Shown: positions 8,861-18,353 of the stretch, piece by piece
How positions within the stretch are numbered: position 1 is the first letter of the stretch
How the letters are laid out: every line of letters begins with the position of its first letter
NCBI RefSeq assembly: GCF_020178975.1
Contig: NZ_JAHXBU010000047.1
Span: 62,001 to 126,000 of the forward strand
Origin: Cesiribacter sp. SM1
GTDB lineage: Bacteria > Bacteroidota > Bacteroidia > Cytophagales > Cyclobacteriaceae
Direction of reading: 5' to 3'
Length of the DNA stretch: 64,000 nt
Position numbers and translations under genes: made by a program
The notes under the pieces: model-generated
What the model was told of the DNA's origin: nothing
The model's input: only the letters and a program-made list of their open reading frames with translations
The model's database searches: none

Positions 8861-9127
8861 TCTGTTAGAATATGAGTTAAAGAAGCCTGCTCAATGACAG
8901 ATATCATATTTTATTCAGAAAAGTGCGGCTAACTATGCAGCAGCGCTTTTCAGAGCACAGTAGTGGCTGGTGTTTTGCCTGTAGTTGCAGCCAGAACTAA
9001 CATAATGGGAAATAAATTGGGGCCATTATAGATTTAAATCTGACATGGTGGCTTACAGGATTGAAAAAAATACCATTTTCGCCACGCGAGATCCTGAAAC
9101 ACAAGGCAGGGCCTTCATTATTAATAA

Positions 9128-10150
<1,023 letters not shown>

Positions 10151-10165
10151 AATCCTGAATAAGGT

Positions 10166-10196
10166 AAAAGGGCCGGCTCTAAGCGCTGGCCTTTTT
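10166..10196 (+). terminator. gapA terminator
   Basis: AAAAGGGCCGGC and GCTGGCCTTTTT form a stem with one G-T wobble and a short loop, ending in a T-run 16-46 bases after the gapA stop. The A/T flanks make it work on both strands. Confidence 0.8.
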
Positions 10197-10244
10197 ACTT
10201 TTCCATACTTTCTCTTGCTGTGGCATAAGCACCATATAAAGCAA

Positions 10245-10276
10245 ATGAAGCCAGTCCTTCGCAGGGCTGGCTTCAT
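10245..10276. terminator. Second hairpin between convergent gapA and dodecin
   Basis: ATGAAGCCAG and CTGGCTTCAT form a perfect 10-bp stem with a 12-base loop. It lies 20 bases after the dodecin stop on the other strand. No clear T-run follows, so it may be a backup or strand-separating structure. Confidence 0.45.
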
Positions 10277-10296
10277 CTTCATAAGGCTATTCAGGA

Positions 10297-10509
10297 TTAA
10301 CCGTTCAGCTTGTCCACCGTGAACGACACTTTGGCATTCACACCATAGGAAACAATATTATTATCCTTTACATCAGCTTTCATTTCCTTCACATATACAG
10401 AAGAAATGTTCTTCACAGATTTAGATGCTTCCTGTAAGGCATTCCTCACAGCGTCATCAAAGCTTTTTTCTGATGTTGCAATTACTTCAATTACTTTTAC
10501 TACACTCAT
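10297..10509 (-). CDS. Dodecin
   Basis: A 70-residue protein with the dodecin fold of one helix packed on a three-stranded sheet: VVKVIEVIATSEKSFDDAVRNAL, then EASKSVKNISSVYVKEMKA and a VNAKVSFTVDKL strand. Dodecins assemble as hollow dodecamers that store flavins or CoA in the cytoplasm. The aromatic that stacks on flavin in archaeal dodecin (Trp) is not present; Val/Tyr occupy that area (SSVYVKEM). The gene stands alone, convergent with gapA. Confidence 0.92.
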   Translation of the reverse strand: MSVVKVIEVIATSEKSFDDAVRNALQEASKSVKNISSVYVKEMKADVKDNNIVSYGVNAKVSFTVDKLNG

Positions 10510-11138
10510 AAAATTTGTGTTTTGGGTTAAAAAAATATATTATCGTAGCCATTGGCAGGGTAGTGTAAAGGTTTACCCACATTCCCGCTACCAGCCGTAG
10601 CCTTAGCATCTAAGCTTACCCGTTTTGGCTTGCAGAAGGGGATAATAGTTTTTAAATCCTGTATGCAAGCACTACTTCTCGGGTGTTAGCAATGGCTTAA
10701 AAAGGCTGCATCAGCAGCAGAATAAAGGCTCCTTCCTGCGGAGCATTCTCCGCAGGCAGGAAGCCACTCTATTTAATAATTGATAATCAATCCATTTGTT
10801 GCTCTTTCTATGCCAGTTATTTCTGTTGCATACTTTGCAGGCCACATTCAGATAACTGCAGCTCTATGTAGTTGTTTGTTAATCCATTGATATTTAGAGG
10901 GTACAGCAGCTGGAGGCCTGTCTCCGTAAAGTGGAACAAGCCTTGATATTCTTTTGTAACTGCAGCTTTTTTACATCTGAAAGGCAAGCTTTTACATACA
11001 CAAGTAACATAAGCTGTATTGCTCATATGTATGAAAGAACCAGCTTATGGTAAAATAATTATGAGATACTGTGTTATTTTTGAAGGATTTTATGCAGGAT
11101 AACTAAATCATCAGCTGGATGATCTCTTTACCTGATCA
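10510..11138. other. Long intergenic region with one strong hairpin
   Basis: Over 600 bases. At 10727-10765 a long hairpin has the perfect core CCTGCGGAG/CTCCGCAGG around CATT, extended by GGCT...AGCC. A leftward 69-codon frame (10817-11026) starting near 11026 has no recognisable family and mixed codon use; I do not call it as a gene. The promoter of the TPR kinase should lie in the last 100 bases. Confidence 0.5.
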
Positions 11139-13367
11139 ATGATGTATGTTAAAATCAGACCCATGAGTGCCGGCAGAGAGATTAGAATATACAGATGGGT
11201 GATTTTCCTCCTGCTTTTTATGGCCAGTGCCGCTGCTTTGGCAAACAGTGCCAGCCTGCCTAAGGGAGCCACTGCTGCACATCCGCCACTATCCCCGGAA
11301 GATTCCGCGACTATACATCAGCACCTGAAAGATGCAGATAAAGTTAGTGTTTACGACCAGCGTAAGGCAATTCAGCATGTAAACAAAGCCCTCCGCTTAT
11401 CAGAACATCATCAGTATAAAAAAGGAATTGCCGATGCTTACCAGTTAAAGGCCGACCTGTACGTGATGATGGAAAGCAGTGATTCTGTGCGCATTTTGTT
11501 CGAGCAGGCCCTGGAACTTTATATGGCACTCAAAGACCCGGAGGGAATTTCATCATCCAGGGCTGGGCTGGGCTACTGGTACTACATGCGTGGCGATTAT
11601 GCAATTGCCCGCTCATACAATCAGCAGGCACTGGAGGGCTTTAAGGCCCTGAATAATAGCAAAGGCATTGCACAGGTGCAAAATCAGTACGGACTCCTGT
11701 GCTGGAGCGAGGGCAACCTGGCTGATGCCCTGCGCTATTTTCAGCTGGCGACCCCTCATTACAAATATGCCGAAAATAACCTAGGGCTTATTTACCTGGA
11801 ACTGGCACAGGATACTCTGGCGCTGATTCATTTTCAAAACAGCCTGAAGTTGTATGAATCCTTAGGGGATGAAGTTGGCAAAGGCATTGCCCTGGGCAAT
11901 ATGGGTGTTGCCTACACCAGCCTGAAGCAGGATTCCCTGGCACTGCAGTATTTTTACAAGTCGCTTGCACTTAGCGAAAAACAGGAGAGCCTGGAAGGAA
12001 TAGCATTTTGCAAGAAAAGCATTGGCTTGCTGAAGCTGGGCCAGAACAAGCTGAACGAGGCGCTGGTGTACATTCAGGAGGCAAATAAAATTTACGATAG
12101 AATTGGTAGTAAGGAAGGGATGGGTTTCTGCCTGTCGGGCATAGCAGATGTTTACCTTAAGCAGGAAAACTACCCGCAGGCCATTAGCCACGCAAACGAA
12201 GGCATGGACATAGCCCGTAAGCTAAATAGTAAACAGCTCATAAGCCAGACAGCCAAAACACTGGCATTGGCCTATAAGCATGAACAGCACTTTGAGCAGG
12301 CTTTTAAATACCAGGAACTGTTCCAGCAGTACAGCGATAGCATACTCAATACCGACAACATTCGTCAGCTTGAGGGCATGCGTTACTCTTTTGAGCTGCA
12401 GAAAAAAGAAATTGAAAATGTAAGGCTGCGAAATGAAAAGGAATTGCAGCAGGCCAGATCGCACAAGCAATTGCTGCTCATACTGGTAATTGGTGGAGGC
12501 CTGATAGTAGCCCTGCTCTTACTGATGCTGCTCCTGAAAAGCAGTATAGCCAGAAAGCGTAGCAACCAGTTGCTTGCCCAGCAGAAAGAGCAGATCTTGA
12601 TGCAGAACGAAGAACTGCAGGCTACTAACGAGAAACTGGCCGAACTGGACCGGGAAAAAGATGGCCTGATGAGCATTGTAGCCCATGACCTTAAATCGCC
12701 CCTGAACCGGGCACATGCCCTGGCGCAATTGGTGAGAATCAGTGGGCCCTTAAACACAGATCAGGCCACTTATTTACAGCTGATAGAGAAGGTGGCAAAT
12801 GATGGTGGCAGGCTGATAGAGGACCTGCTCACACTTAACCAGGCACAGCAAATAAGCGAGGAGCTTAGCCATACGCCTATTGTGTTGCCAGACTGGCTTG
12901 ATGTGCTGCTGGTTGGTTACCGGCAGCAGGCAAAAGCAAAAAATATCCGCATAGAATACCAGCCATTAGCTGTGCCCGTAGCGCTTAAAATAGACGAAGA
13001 TGCCTTAACACGGATTTTAGACAACCTGTTGTCAAATGCGCTAAAGTTCAGCAAGGCGGGAAAAGACCTTTTCATCAGCCAGAAGGAAAGCCCCGAAGGA
13101 ATAAGGATTAGCATTCGGGATGAGGGGCCGGGCATTAGCCGGGACGACCAGCCTAAGCTGTTTAAGAAATTTCAGCGCTTAAGTGCCAAGCCAACTGCGG
13201 GTGAAAGCTCTACTGGCTTAGGCATGGCAATTGTAAAAGCTCTGGCAGAAAAAACAGGAACAGAAATCTATGTGGAGAGTGAGCCTGGCAAAGGCACACA
13301 GTTTACAGTTCTTATTCCTAAAAACCTGTACCAGCACCAGCCCCACCAGCCCCTGCAAAAAGTGTAA
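11139..13367 (+). CDS. TPR-repeat sensor histidine kinase
   Basis: A 742-residue membrane kinase. A signal/anchor helix (about 20-37) is followed by roughly eight tetratricopeptide repeats in the periplasm (visible units such as ADAYQLKADLYVM, GIALGNMGVAYTSL and EGMGFCLSGIADVYL). A second membrane helix spans about 444-467, then a coiled coil and a kinase core. The phosphoacceptor is H516 in VAHDLKSPLN. N, G1 and G2 boxes are NLLSNALKFS, DEGPGIS and STGLGMAIV. No response regulator is adjacent, so it probably signals to a distant partner. An alternative start at 11163 (MSAGRE) is possible. This architecture is common in Bacteroidota, where ligands are rarely known. Confidence 0.9.
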   Translation: MMYVKIRPMSAGREIRIYRWVIFLLLFMASAAALANSASLPKGATAAHPPLSPEDSATIHQHLKDADKVSVYDQRKAIQHVNKALRLSEHHQYKKGIADAYQLKADLYVMMESSDSVRILFEQALELYMALKDPEGISSSRAGLGYWYYMRGDYAIARSYNQQALEGFKALNNSKGIAQVQNQYGLLCWSEGNLADALRYFQLATPHYKYAENNLGLIYLELAQDTLALIHFQNSLKLYESLGDEVGKGIALGNMGVAYTSLKQDSLALQYFYKSLALSEKQESLEGIAFCKKSIGLLKLGQNKLNEALVYIQEANKIYDRIGSKEGMGFCLSGIADVYLKQENYPQAISHANEGMDIARKLNSKQLISQTAKTLALAYKHEQHFEQAFKYQELFQQYSDSILNTDNIRQLEGMRYSFELQKKEIENVRLRNEKELQQARSHKQLLLILVIGGGLIVALLLLMLLLKSSIARKRSNQLLAQQKEQILMQNEELQATNEKLAELDREKDGLMSIVAHDLKSPLNRAHALAQLVRISGPLNTDQATYLQLIEKVANDGGRLIEDLLTLNQAQQISEELSHTPIVLPDWLDVLLVGYRQQAKAKNIRIEYQPLAVPVALKIDEDALTRILDNLLSNALKFSKAGKDLFISQKESPEGIRISIRDEGPGISRDDQPKLFKKFQRLSAKPTAGESSTGLGMAIVKALAEKTGTEIYVESEPGKGTQFTVLIPKNLYQHQPHQPLQKV

Positions 13368-13539
13368 ACCAGTGCCTCATAAGCATTTTGTCTGGCCAAA
13401 CATAACAGTGCGGGCTGAGATTAATGTACACTAATATATCATCTGTTTTCTGCACTTATCAGTAGCCGAAATGCTGTTGATTATGATTAAGCCTGAAGGG
13501 ATGAAGTGATTCTGGCAAAACATGCTAATCTCAAAACCC

Positions 13540-14457
13540 TTAAGGGGTGACCTGATTATTACTACGGAGCTGGAATACCCGGGAAACATTAAAGCCAAAG
13601 TGAATATCACCATCGAAGAAGTTGCCGGTGGTTTGGGTAATAAAGCCCCGCTCCTGCATGGCCCGGGCATTGGTAAGGTGGAGCTGAAACACATGCCCGC
13701 CGGTTTCAATATCTAGGCCAATTGCAAGTGCGTTGTAGTTGGGCTGCAGGAGCGGTTCGTTAAAGCGGTAGTAGTACTCAAAGTTAAGTGCCAGCCGCTT
13801 GTTTAGCTTATAGCGTCCGCCGGCACCCAGGGCATAAATATCATTGCTGTCTTCTTCCGTAAGGCTAAGGTTGCGGTGCACCACTGCAGGCATCAGCTGC
13901 AGGGAAAGCCGCTCGCTGAATTTTCTGGCAAGCAGCAGCTGCCAGGTGTAGGTAAGCCGGTTGCTTAGGCTTAGTTCATTGGCCGACTTTAAGGTGCCAA
14001 TAGCAGCACTGGAAAAAAGAACGGCAGAAAGTGGAGCTGTGCCTTTACCGTTGCCCTGCTGTAAGAGCTTGTATTTTATAAAGCCATCGTACACTCTCTC
14101 AAAAGAACTGCGGCCAAAGCCTATATTTAATCGGTTGGTAAGGCCATAGTCAAGGCCCAGCCGAATGTTGGCTTCATCGAGGCCAAAAAGATTGTAGGCG
14201 CCACTGTTAAGCCTGCCAAAGCGGTGGGAAATAATGAAATCGAGCACGCCCTGGCTGCGGGTTTCAATGGTGTGGCCGTTAATAAGGCGTGTGCTTTTAA
14301 AGGTGGCCGTGGTGTATTCCGGCTGTGCAGGATCCTGCTGCTCCCTTAGGGCATCCAGCAGCTCGTCCTGTGCCTGCAGCGAGTGTGCAGCAGATAAGGT
14401 GAACAATAAAGTAAACAGCAGCATAAAGATGCGCTGTTGCCAGCTATTTCTTTTCAT
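13540..14457 (-). CDS. DUF5777-family outer-membrane beta-barrel protein
   Basis: A 305-residue exported protein: the N-terminus (RIFMLLFTLLFTLSAAHSLQAQ) is a signal peptide cut near residue 29. After a short linker it shows alternating amphipathic strands with aromatic girdles (FIISHRFGRLN, IRLGLDYGLTNRLNIGFGRS, YKLNKRLALNFEYYYRF) and ends in a strand, like a barrel of about 12 strands. The shape fits DUF5777. The start overlaps the end of the YceI gene by 14 bases, so it is translated from the same message as the periplasmic YceI and haem-like lipoproteins. Its function is unknown. Confidence 0.8.
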   Translation of the reverse strand: MKRNSWQQRIFMLLFTLLFTLSAAHSLQAQDELLDALREQQDPAQPEYTTATFKSTRLINGHTIETRSQGVLDFIISHRFGRLNSGAYNLFGLDEANIRLGLDYGLTNRLNIGFGRSSFERVYDGFIKYKLLQQGNGKGTAPLSAVLFSSAAIGTLKSANELSLSNRLTYTWQLLLARKFSERLSLQLMPAVVHRNLSLTEEDSNDIYALGAGGRYKLNKRLALNFEYYYRFNEPLLQPNYNALAIGLDIETGGHVFQLHLTNARAMQERGFITQTTGNFFDGDIHFGFNVSRVFQLRSNNQVTP

Positions 14458-14986
14458 AGGGCAGGTATTTAGCTTTAACAGTTACCTCTACTTCTTCTGC
14501 TATGTTATAAAAAACCAGGCTTGGAATTTCCACCTCGTAATCGGCTACTTTAACCGGAAACACTGCCGTGAGATAGATTTCCTTATCACGATATTCAAGC
14601 GTTCCCGCTGCCTCTACATTGCGGTTAACACCATGAATATTCATCTGGCCCCGGGCCACTACCTTTTGCACTCCCTTTTGCTGCGGGTTAAAACCGCTTA
14701 GTTTTCCCTTAAAGGTGGCATCAGGGTACTTGTGCGATTCCATATAGTTCTCGTTGAAATGTTCCTGCATCAGCTTTTTCTCAAACTCAAAGGTTTTGAT
14801 GGGGATCACAAAAGCAATTTCGGCAGTCTGTGTGTTCAGCAGGCTTTTTGCCCTGCTGCTGATGGCTTCAATGTTCTCCATGGGTGCACTGGAAAAAAAG
14901 CTCACCCGACTTTCGGCAAGCTGGTATTGCTGGCTGTACAGGGGCAGGCTTGCAAATAAGCACAGGCTTAAAAGGTATATCTTCAT
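14444..14986 (-). CDS. YceI-family periplasmic lipocalin-fold protein
   Basis: A 180-residue secreted protein with a signal peptide (MKIYLLSLCLFASLPLYS). The mature part follows YceI: SRVSFFSSAPMENIEA at the start, FVIPIKTFEFEKKLMQEHFNENYMES in the middle and HKYPDATFKGKL. YceI proteins form a beta-barrel around long isoprenoid lipids such as octaprenyl compounds. It lies 18 bases after the small haem-like lipoprotein gene and overlaps the DUF5777 gene, suggesting a joint envelope role involving an isoprenoid or quinone-like ligand. That role is inference from context. Confidence 0.9.
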   Translation of the reverse strand: MKIYLLSLCLFASLPLYSQQYQLAESRVSFFSSAPMENIEAISSRAKSLLNTQTAEIAFVIPIKTFEFEKKLMQEHFNENYMESHKYPDATFKGKLSGFNPQQKGVQKVVARGQMNIHGVNRNVEAAGTLEYRDKEIYLTAVFPVKVADYEVEIPSLVFYNIAEEVEVTVKAKYLPYEKK

Positions 14987-15004
14987 TGTTGGATATTTAA
15001 AGGT

Positions 15005-15358
15005 TTACTCTTTTACTGCTCCCTGCGCTATCCAGCAGCTTATCAGCTGTATTTCTTCAGCGCTTAGGCTTTTTCCGGACGAAGGGGGTGGCATCTGCAG
15101 GCTTTGCGTCATATGATGTATATCACCAGCCCTGGCTTTTATCTGCTCATAGGAGGTAAGTGTTGGCTGTGTTCCACCAGCTGCATGGCAGCCGCTTATG
15201 GCACAGTTTGCCTGTACCAGGGGCTCAATGTGAGTGGTAAAAACAACAGGCTCGGCACAATCACTGTCTGCTCCAAAGAGGCTCTCCTCGTTCTGGTATT
15301 CGCAGGCGCTGGTTAAAATCATTAAAACCAGGGCTGCCGCTGTGGGTAAATTGGCCAT
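15005..15358 (-). CDS. Small lipoprotein with CX4CH cytochrome-like motif
   Basis: A 117-residue lipoprotein: a short hydrophobic N-terminus ends in the lipobox LTSAC (C19). The motif N-C52-AISG-C57-H58 has the CX4CH spacing known from tetrahaem cytochrome c3 but not from ordinary c-type domains. A possible distal ligand is M89 in MPPP, and a third conserved cysteine sits in I-S-C108-W. The C-terminal 60 residues match the neighbour at 15364 almost motif for motif (GKSLSAEEI, CWxxxGA). It would sit on the periplasmic or outer leaflet and carry electrons if haem is attached. Haem binding is not proven by the sequence. Confidence 0.72.
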   Translation of the reverse strand: MANLPTAAALVLMILTSACEYQNEESLFGADSDCAEPVVFTTHIEPLVQANCAISGCHAAGGTQPTLTSYEQIKARAGDIHHMTQSLQMPPPSSGKSLSAEEIQLISCWIAQGAVKE

Positions 15359-15363
15359 ATGGT

Positions 15364-16158
15364 TTAGTTTTGAAGTGCTCCATCATCTACCCAGCAGGCA
15401 ATGGCAGCAATTTCTGCTGCTGAAAGTGATTTGCCCGATGCCGGCGGGGGCATAATTTTGCTGTGGGTCTTTTCTTTTATGGCTGCAGCATTGTTTTGTA
15501 TCTGGCTAAACTGGGTAAAGTTAGCCCGGCCTGTACCGGATACATGGCAACCTGCAACAGCACAATTGGCTTCGATGATGGATTTTACTGTTCCATCGAA
15601 ACTGGTGCCGCGCAGCAGGCTAAAATCGGTGCTGCTTACGCAGCCGGCTGCATCTTTTACATAGGCGGTGTGCTGGCCGGCAGCCAGGTTAGAGAAGCTG
15701 GCACTCTCCTGAAAAACGGAGCCATCCAGGCTGTAGGTATAGCTTCCCTGGCCACCTGTGCCGCTAATTGCAACCCCGCCATTGCTGGTACCGCAGCCGG
15801 CATTTGTGCTCGACTGAATAGAGGCAAGCAGGCTGCTGCTTTCGGCAATGGCAGATTGCTGTTCCGTGGTACAGCCCTGCTCGTCTCTAACCTTTAGGGT
15901 ATAGGTTCCTGCTGCCAGGTTGCTGAACTGGCTGCTTTGCTGAAAGCTACCATTGTTGAGGCTGTAGGAAAGCGCACCACTACCGCCGCTTGCCTGTACC
16001 TGTAGGCTGCCATTATCGTTCCCGCAGCTGGCATTTACAATGGCAACATTAACTATTGCAGGAGGTGTCTGGCAGGGCTCCGGCTCGGGATCGCCGGAGC
16101 AGCCCAATAAAAAAAGCACAATAGCTCCCGGGCTAAAAAAAGTGAAAAAGCTTTTCAT
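15364..16158 (-). CDS. Lipoprotein with two SprB repeats and a CX4CH cytochrome-like domain
   Basis: A 264-residue lipoprotein from the ATG at 16158; the longer in-frame start lacks a signal peptide. The lipobox is LFLLGC (C20). Two SprB-type repeats (about 36-105 and 110-180) share the pattern G-G-x-G-x-Y-x-Y-S-L-N/D-G-S-F-Q, then FSNLAAG, and V-K/R-D-x-x-G-C. A C-terminal domain follows with C199-AVAG-C204-H205, M236-PPP and a C255-W pair. SprB repeats occur in gliding and surface proteins of this phylum; fusing them to a haem-like domain is unusual. It ends 5 bases before the next lipoprotein gene starts. Confidence 0.75.
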   Translation of the reverse strand: MKSFFTFFSPGAIVLFLLGCSGDPEPEPCQTPPAIVNVAIVNASCGNDNGSLQVQASGGSGALSYSLNNGSFQQSSQFSNLAAGTYTLKVRDEQGCTTEQQSAIAESSSLLASIQSSTNAGCGTSNGGVAISGTGGQGSYTYSLDGSVFQESASFSNLAAGQHTAYVKDAAGCVSSTDFSLLRGTSFDGTVKSIIEANCAVAGCHVSGTGRANFTQFSQIQNNAAAIKEKTHSKIMPPPASGKSLSAAEIAAIACWVDDGALQN

Positions 16159-16249
16159 AGCAGAAAATTTAGATTGATAAAAATTAAGCAGTTTGGCGGC
16201 CAGTCCGGCCACTGTACGTTTATACTTTCCTGGATTCTAATGTTACAGG

Positions 16250-17806
16250 CTAGTCATTTGTGCGCCTCATGAAGTTGTATTTCAGGTGGATGAAAAAGCC
16301 CATGGAATTTAATTTTGCAGTTCCTGCTCCTACGCCCTTTATCGGTACTTTCAAAAATGGCTCGGCCTGCAAAGACCAGCGTTCCGAAATGGCACGTTCA
16401 TAGCCTAATGATAGGTTCCAGGCCGCCATAAAATGCCTGTGTTCGTTGCGTACTTCGTAGGTGTAGTCATCGTAATAATAACTGTCATACACCATATAGT
16501 ACTCTTCGCGCTGCATCAGGTAGCTCGATGCTCCCGTGCTCACAAAGAAGCGGTGCCTGTTCTTTTGGTAGAGGTAGTAGCGCAGGTTCAGTGGAATGTC
16601 AATCACGCCACAACTTGCATCTACATAATCGGGTGCGTAACCATGTTGCCACGATTCGCCGTAGGGAGAAAAATCACCCCCGGCCATGTAATTCTTTTTG
16701 CTGTAAAATGCCCCGCTAAGCAGCGATACCCTTTTCAGGAAGAAGTACTCCAGGTGAACTCCTGCACCAGCACCCCATTTCACGCTGCCTGCCTGCCCTG
16801 TTCCTGTAAAATCAGGGGCTAGGGTTAAACTTACACTTAGCGGCAAAGTGCTGCGCAGCTTCTTTACAACAGCCCCGGTATCTGCCCCCGCCTTAGGTTC
16901 TGCAGCAAGTAAAGGCAGGGCAGGTGTTTTAGCTGCTGTATCCAGGCTCATGGGCATCCAGCTTTGTGCTGAAATTTGAGGCAGCCTATTCAGTGCTGCT
17001 TGCTGCTTTTCAGGCTGCTGCACACCTGCATTTGCTGTATGTTCAACAGCCTTCTGTGCGGCGGCAGGCTTTTGCGCATGATCTGCAGCGCTTTGCTGCC
17101 CTTCATTTGTTTCCGGTACTGCTGCAGCCGCTACCTGTACCGAACTGCTGGAATGCTCCATAGCAGGGGTATTACCTTTGCTGTTTACTGCAGCAGTTTG
17201 TGCTGCTCCATGCGCTGTCGCGGCTTCTGGCAGTGCCAGGCGCGCAGTTTCAGCCGTTCTGCTGGCCTGTATCCTGCTGCTGTTCCCGGCTCCACTACCC
17301 AGTTCTGAGGTAGAACTTTCAGTCGCTTTGACATCTTCTTCAGCACCACCAGCAGCTCCTTTGTTTTGATCAGCAATAAGCGGAGAAGCAGGTTTCACTG
17401 CTACACCTTCTGGATCGTTGGTGTCTGTTAGCTGTATTGCTCCAGCTTCGGTGCCTTCCTCTTCTGCTCTTGATGTTGCTGCTGCAGTGCTGGTACCAGG
17501 CCCTTTAAGCTGCACTTGCTGTTGCCTTTGTGGCTGCAGCTGCTCTTTCTTGGTGTAGCTGCTAAACAGGTACCAGCCCAGCACAGCACTGATGAGCAGG
17601 GCCGCCATCAGACCTGCACTACGGCCACCCCTGGCGGAAAAGCCACCTCCCCTTGAGGGTCCCTTTTCAACCGGCATATGCGTATCCAGCATTTTCTCCA
17701 TCGATGCCCAGGCAGCCTGATCGAAGTCAGGTAACTGGCCCTCCTGCGATTTCTGCCGGATATACTCCTCGAAATTACCGTTTTGCCACTCCTGGTGCTT
17801 GCTCAT
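16250..17806 (-). CDS. Anti-sigma-like protein fused to an outer-membrane beta-barrel
   Basis: A 518-residue protein with four zones. Residues 1-48 are hydrophilic and helical (YIRQKSQEGQLPDFDQAAW), as in the cytoplasmic part of anti-sigma factors of this phylum. Residues 64-83 form one membrane helix. Residues 85-315 are a low-complexity linker rich in Ala, Gln, Glu, Ser and Thr. From about 318 to the end are alternating amphipathic strands with many Tyr (PorT/outer-membrane barrel type), ending in MGFFIHLKYNFMRR. Its start overlaps the sigma gene by 32 bases. The topology implies one chain reaching from cytoplasm to outer membrane. Function as an anti-sigma factor is inferred from position and layout. 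Confidence 0.7.
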   Translation of the reverse strand: MSKHQEWQNGNFEEYIRQKSQEGQLPDFDQAAWASMEKMLDTHMPVEKGPSRGGGFSARGGRSAGLMAALLISAVLGWYLFSSYTKKEQLQPQRQQQVQLKGPGTSTAAATSRAEEEGTEAGAIQLTDTNDPEGVAVKPASPLIADQNKGAAGGAEEDVKATESSTSELGSGAGNSSRIQASRTAETARLALPEAATAHGAAQTAAVNSKGNTPAMEHSSSSVQVAAAAVPETNEGQQSAADHAQKPAAAQKAVEHTANAGVQQPEKQQAALNRLPQISAQSWMPMSLDTAAKTPALPLLAAEPKAGADTGAVVKKLRSTLPLSVSLTLAPDFTGTGQAGSVKWGAGAGVHLEYFFLKRVSLLSGAFYSKKNYMAGGDFSPYGESWQHGYAPDYVDASCGVIDIPLNLRYYLYQKNRHRFFVSTGASSYLMQREEYYMVYDSYYYDDYTYEVRNEHRHFMAAWNLSLGYERAISERWSLQAEPFLKVPIKGVGAGTAKLNSMGFFIHLKYNFMRRTND

Positions 17807-18353
17807 GATCGTAAATTTTAGTTAACCTCTTCTGCAAAAGTGCCTTTGCCTTGAAAAGATTAGATTTTGAGGTTCCCACCGATATGCCCAGCTGGCCGGC
17901 AATTTCTTCATGTGTAAATCCGTCAATTACATACAGGTTAAAAACCGTGCGGTAAGCCGGACTTAAAGCTTGTATTTCTGTTAAGATTTCATCGTAAGAG
18001 AGCTTACTGCTAACAGTTTCCTGTTCAGAGACCTTCATCGCGTTTTCAATATCAGAGTTGTTGTTTGTGTGCCTGCTGTTTTGCCGGTAATAATCAATAG
18101 CAGAATTAATCATAATCCGGCGTATCCAGCCTTTGAGTGATTTCTCCTGGTTGTACATTTCTATTTTTGTAAAAACCTTGAGAAAACCCTCGTTCAGTAC
18201 TTCTGTGGCTTCTGTACGGTTTGCCGTATAGCGCAAACAGATGTTCATAGCATAGCCGTAAAAATGCTGGTAGAGCATTCTCTGGCTCTGCCGGTCATTT
18301 TCCTGGCAACCTTTCAGCAGGTTTTGAAGGCTTATGCTAATTCCTGGATCCAC
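17775..18353 (-). CDS. ECF-type RNA polymerase sigma factor
   Basis: A 192-residue sigma-70 relative. Region 2 covers residues 20-95 (YTANRTEATEVLNEGFLKVF, then KGWIRRIMINSAIDYYR) and region 4 covers about 125-180 (LSPAYRTVFNLYVIDGFTH, then EEIAGQLGISVGTSKSNLFKAKALL). There is no region 1.1 or 3. It should direct polymerase to a small regulon, perhaps including its own downstream genes. It is followed with a 32-base overlap by the candidate anti-sigma/barrel gene, so the two are translationally coupled. Confidence 0.93.
   Translation of the reverse strand: MDPGISISLQNLLKGCQENDRQSQRMLYQHFYGYAMNICLRYTANRTEATEVLNEGFLKVFTKIEMYNQEKSLKGWIRRIMINSAIDYYRQNSRHTNNNSDIENAMKVSEQETVSSKLSYDEILTEIQALSPAYRTVFNLYVIDGFTHEEIAGQLGISVGTSKSNLFKAKALLQKRLTKIYDHEQAPGVAKR

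Noticed and set aside
10817-11026. A 69-codon leftward frame in the gap before the TPR kinase
   Set aside because: No recognisable domain, signal peptide or neighbour, and no sign of conservation available. Kept only as a note.
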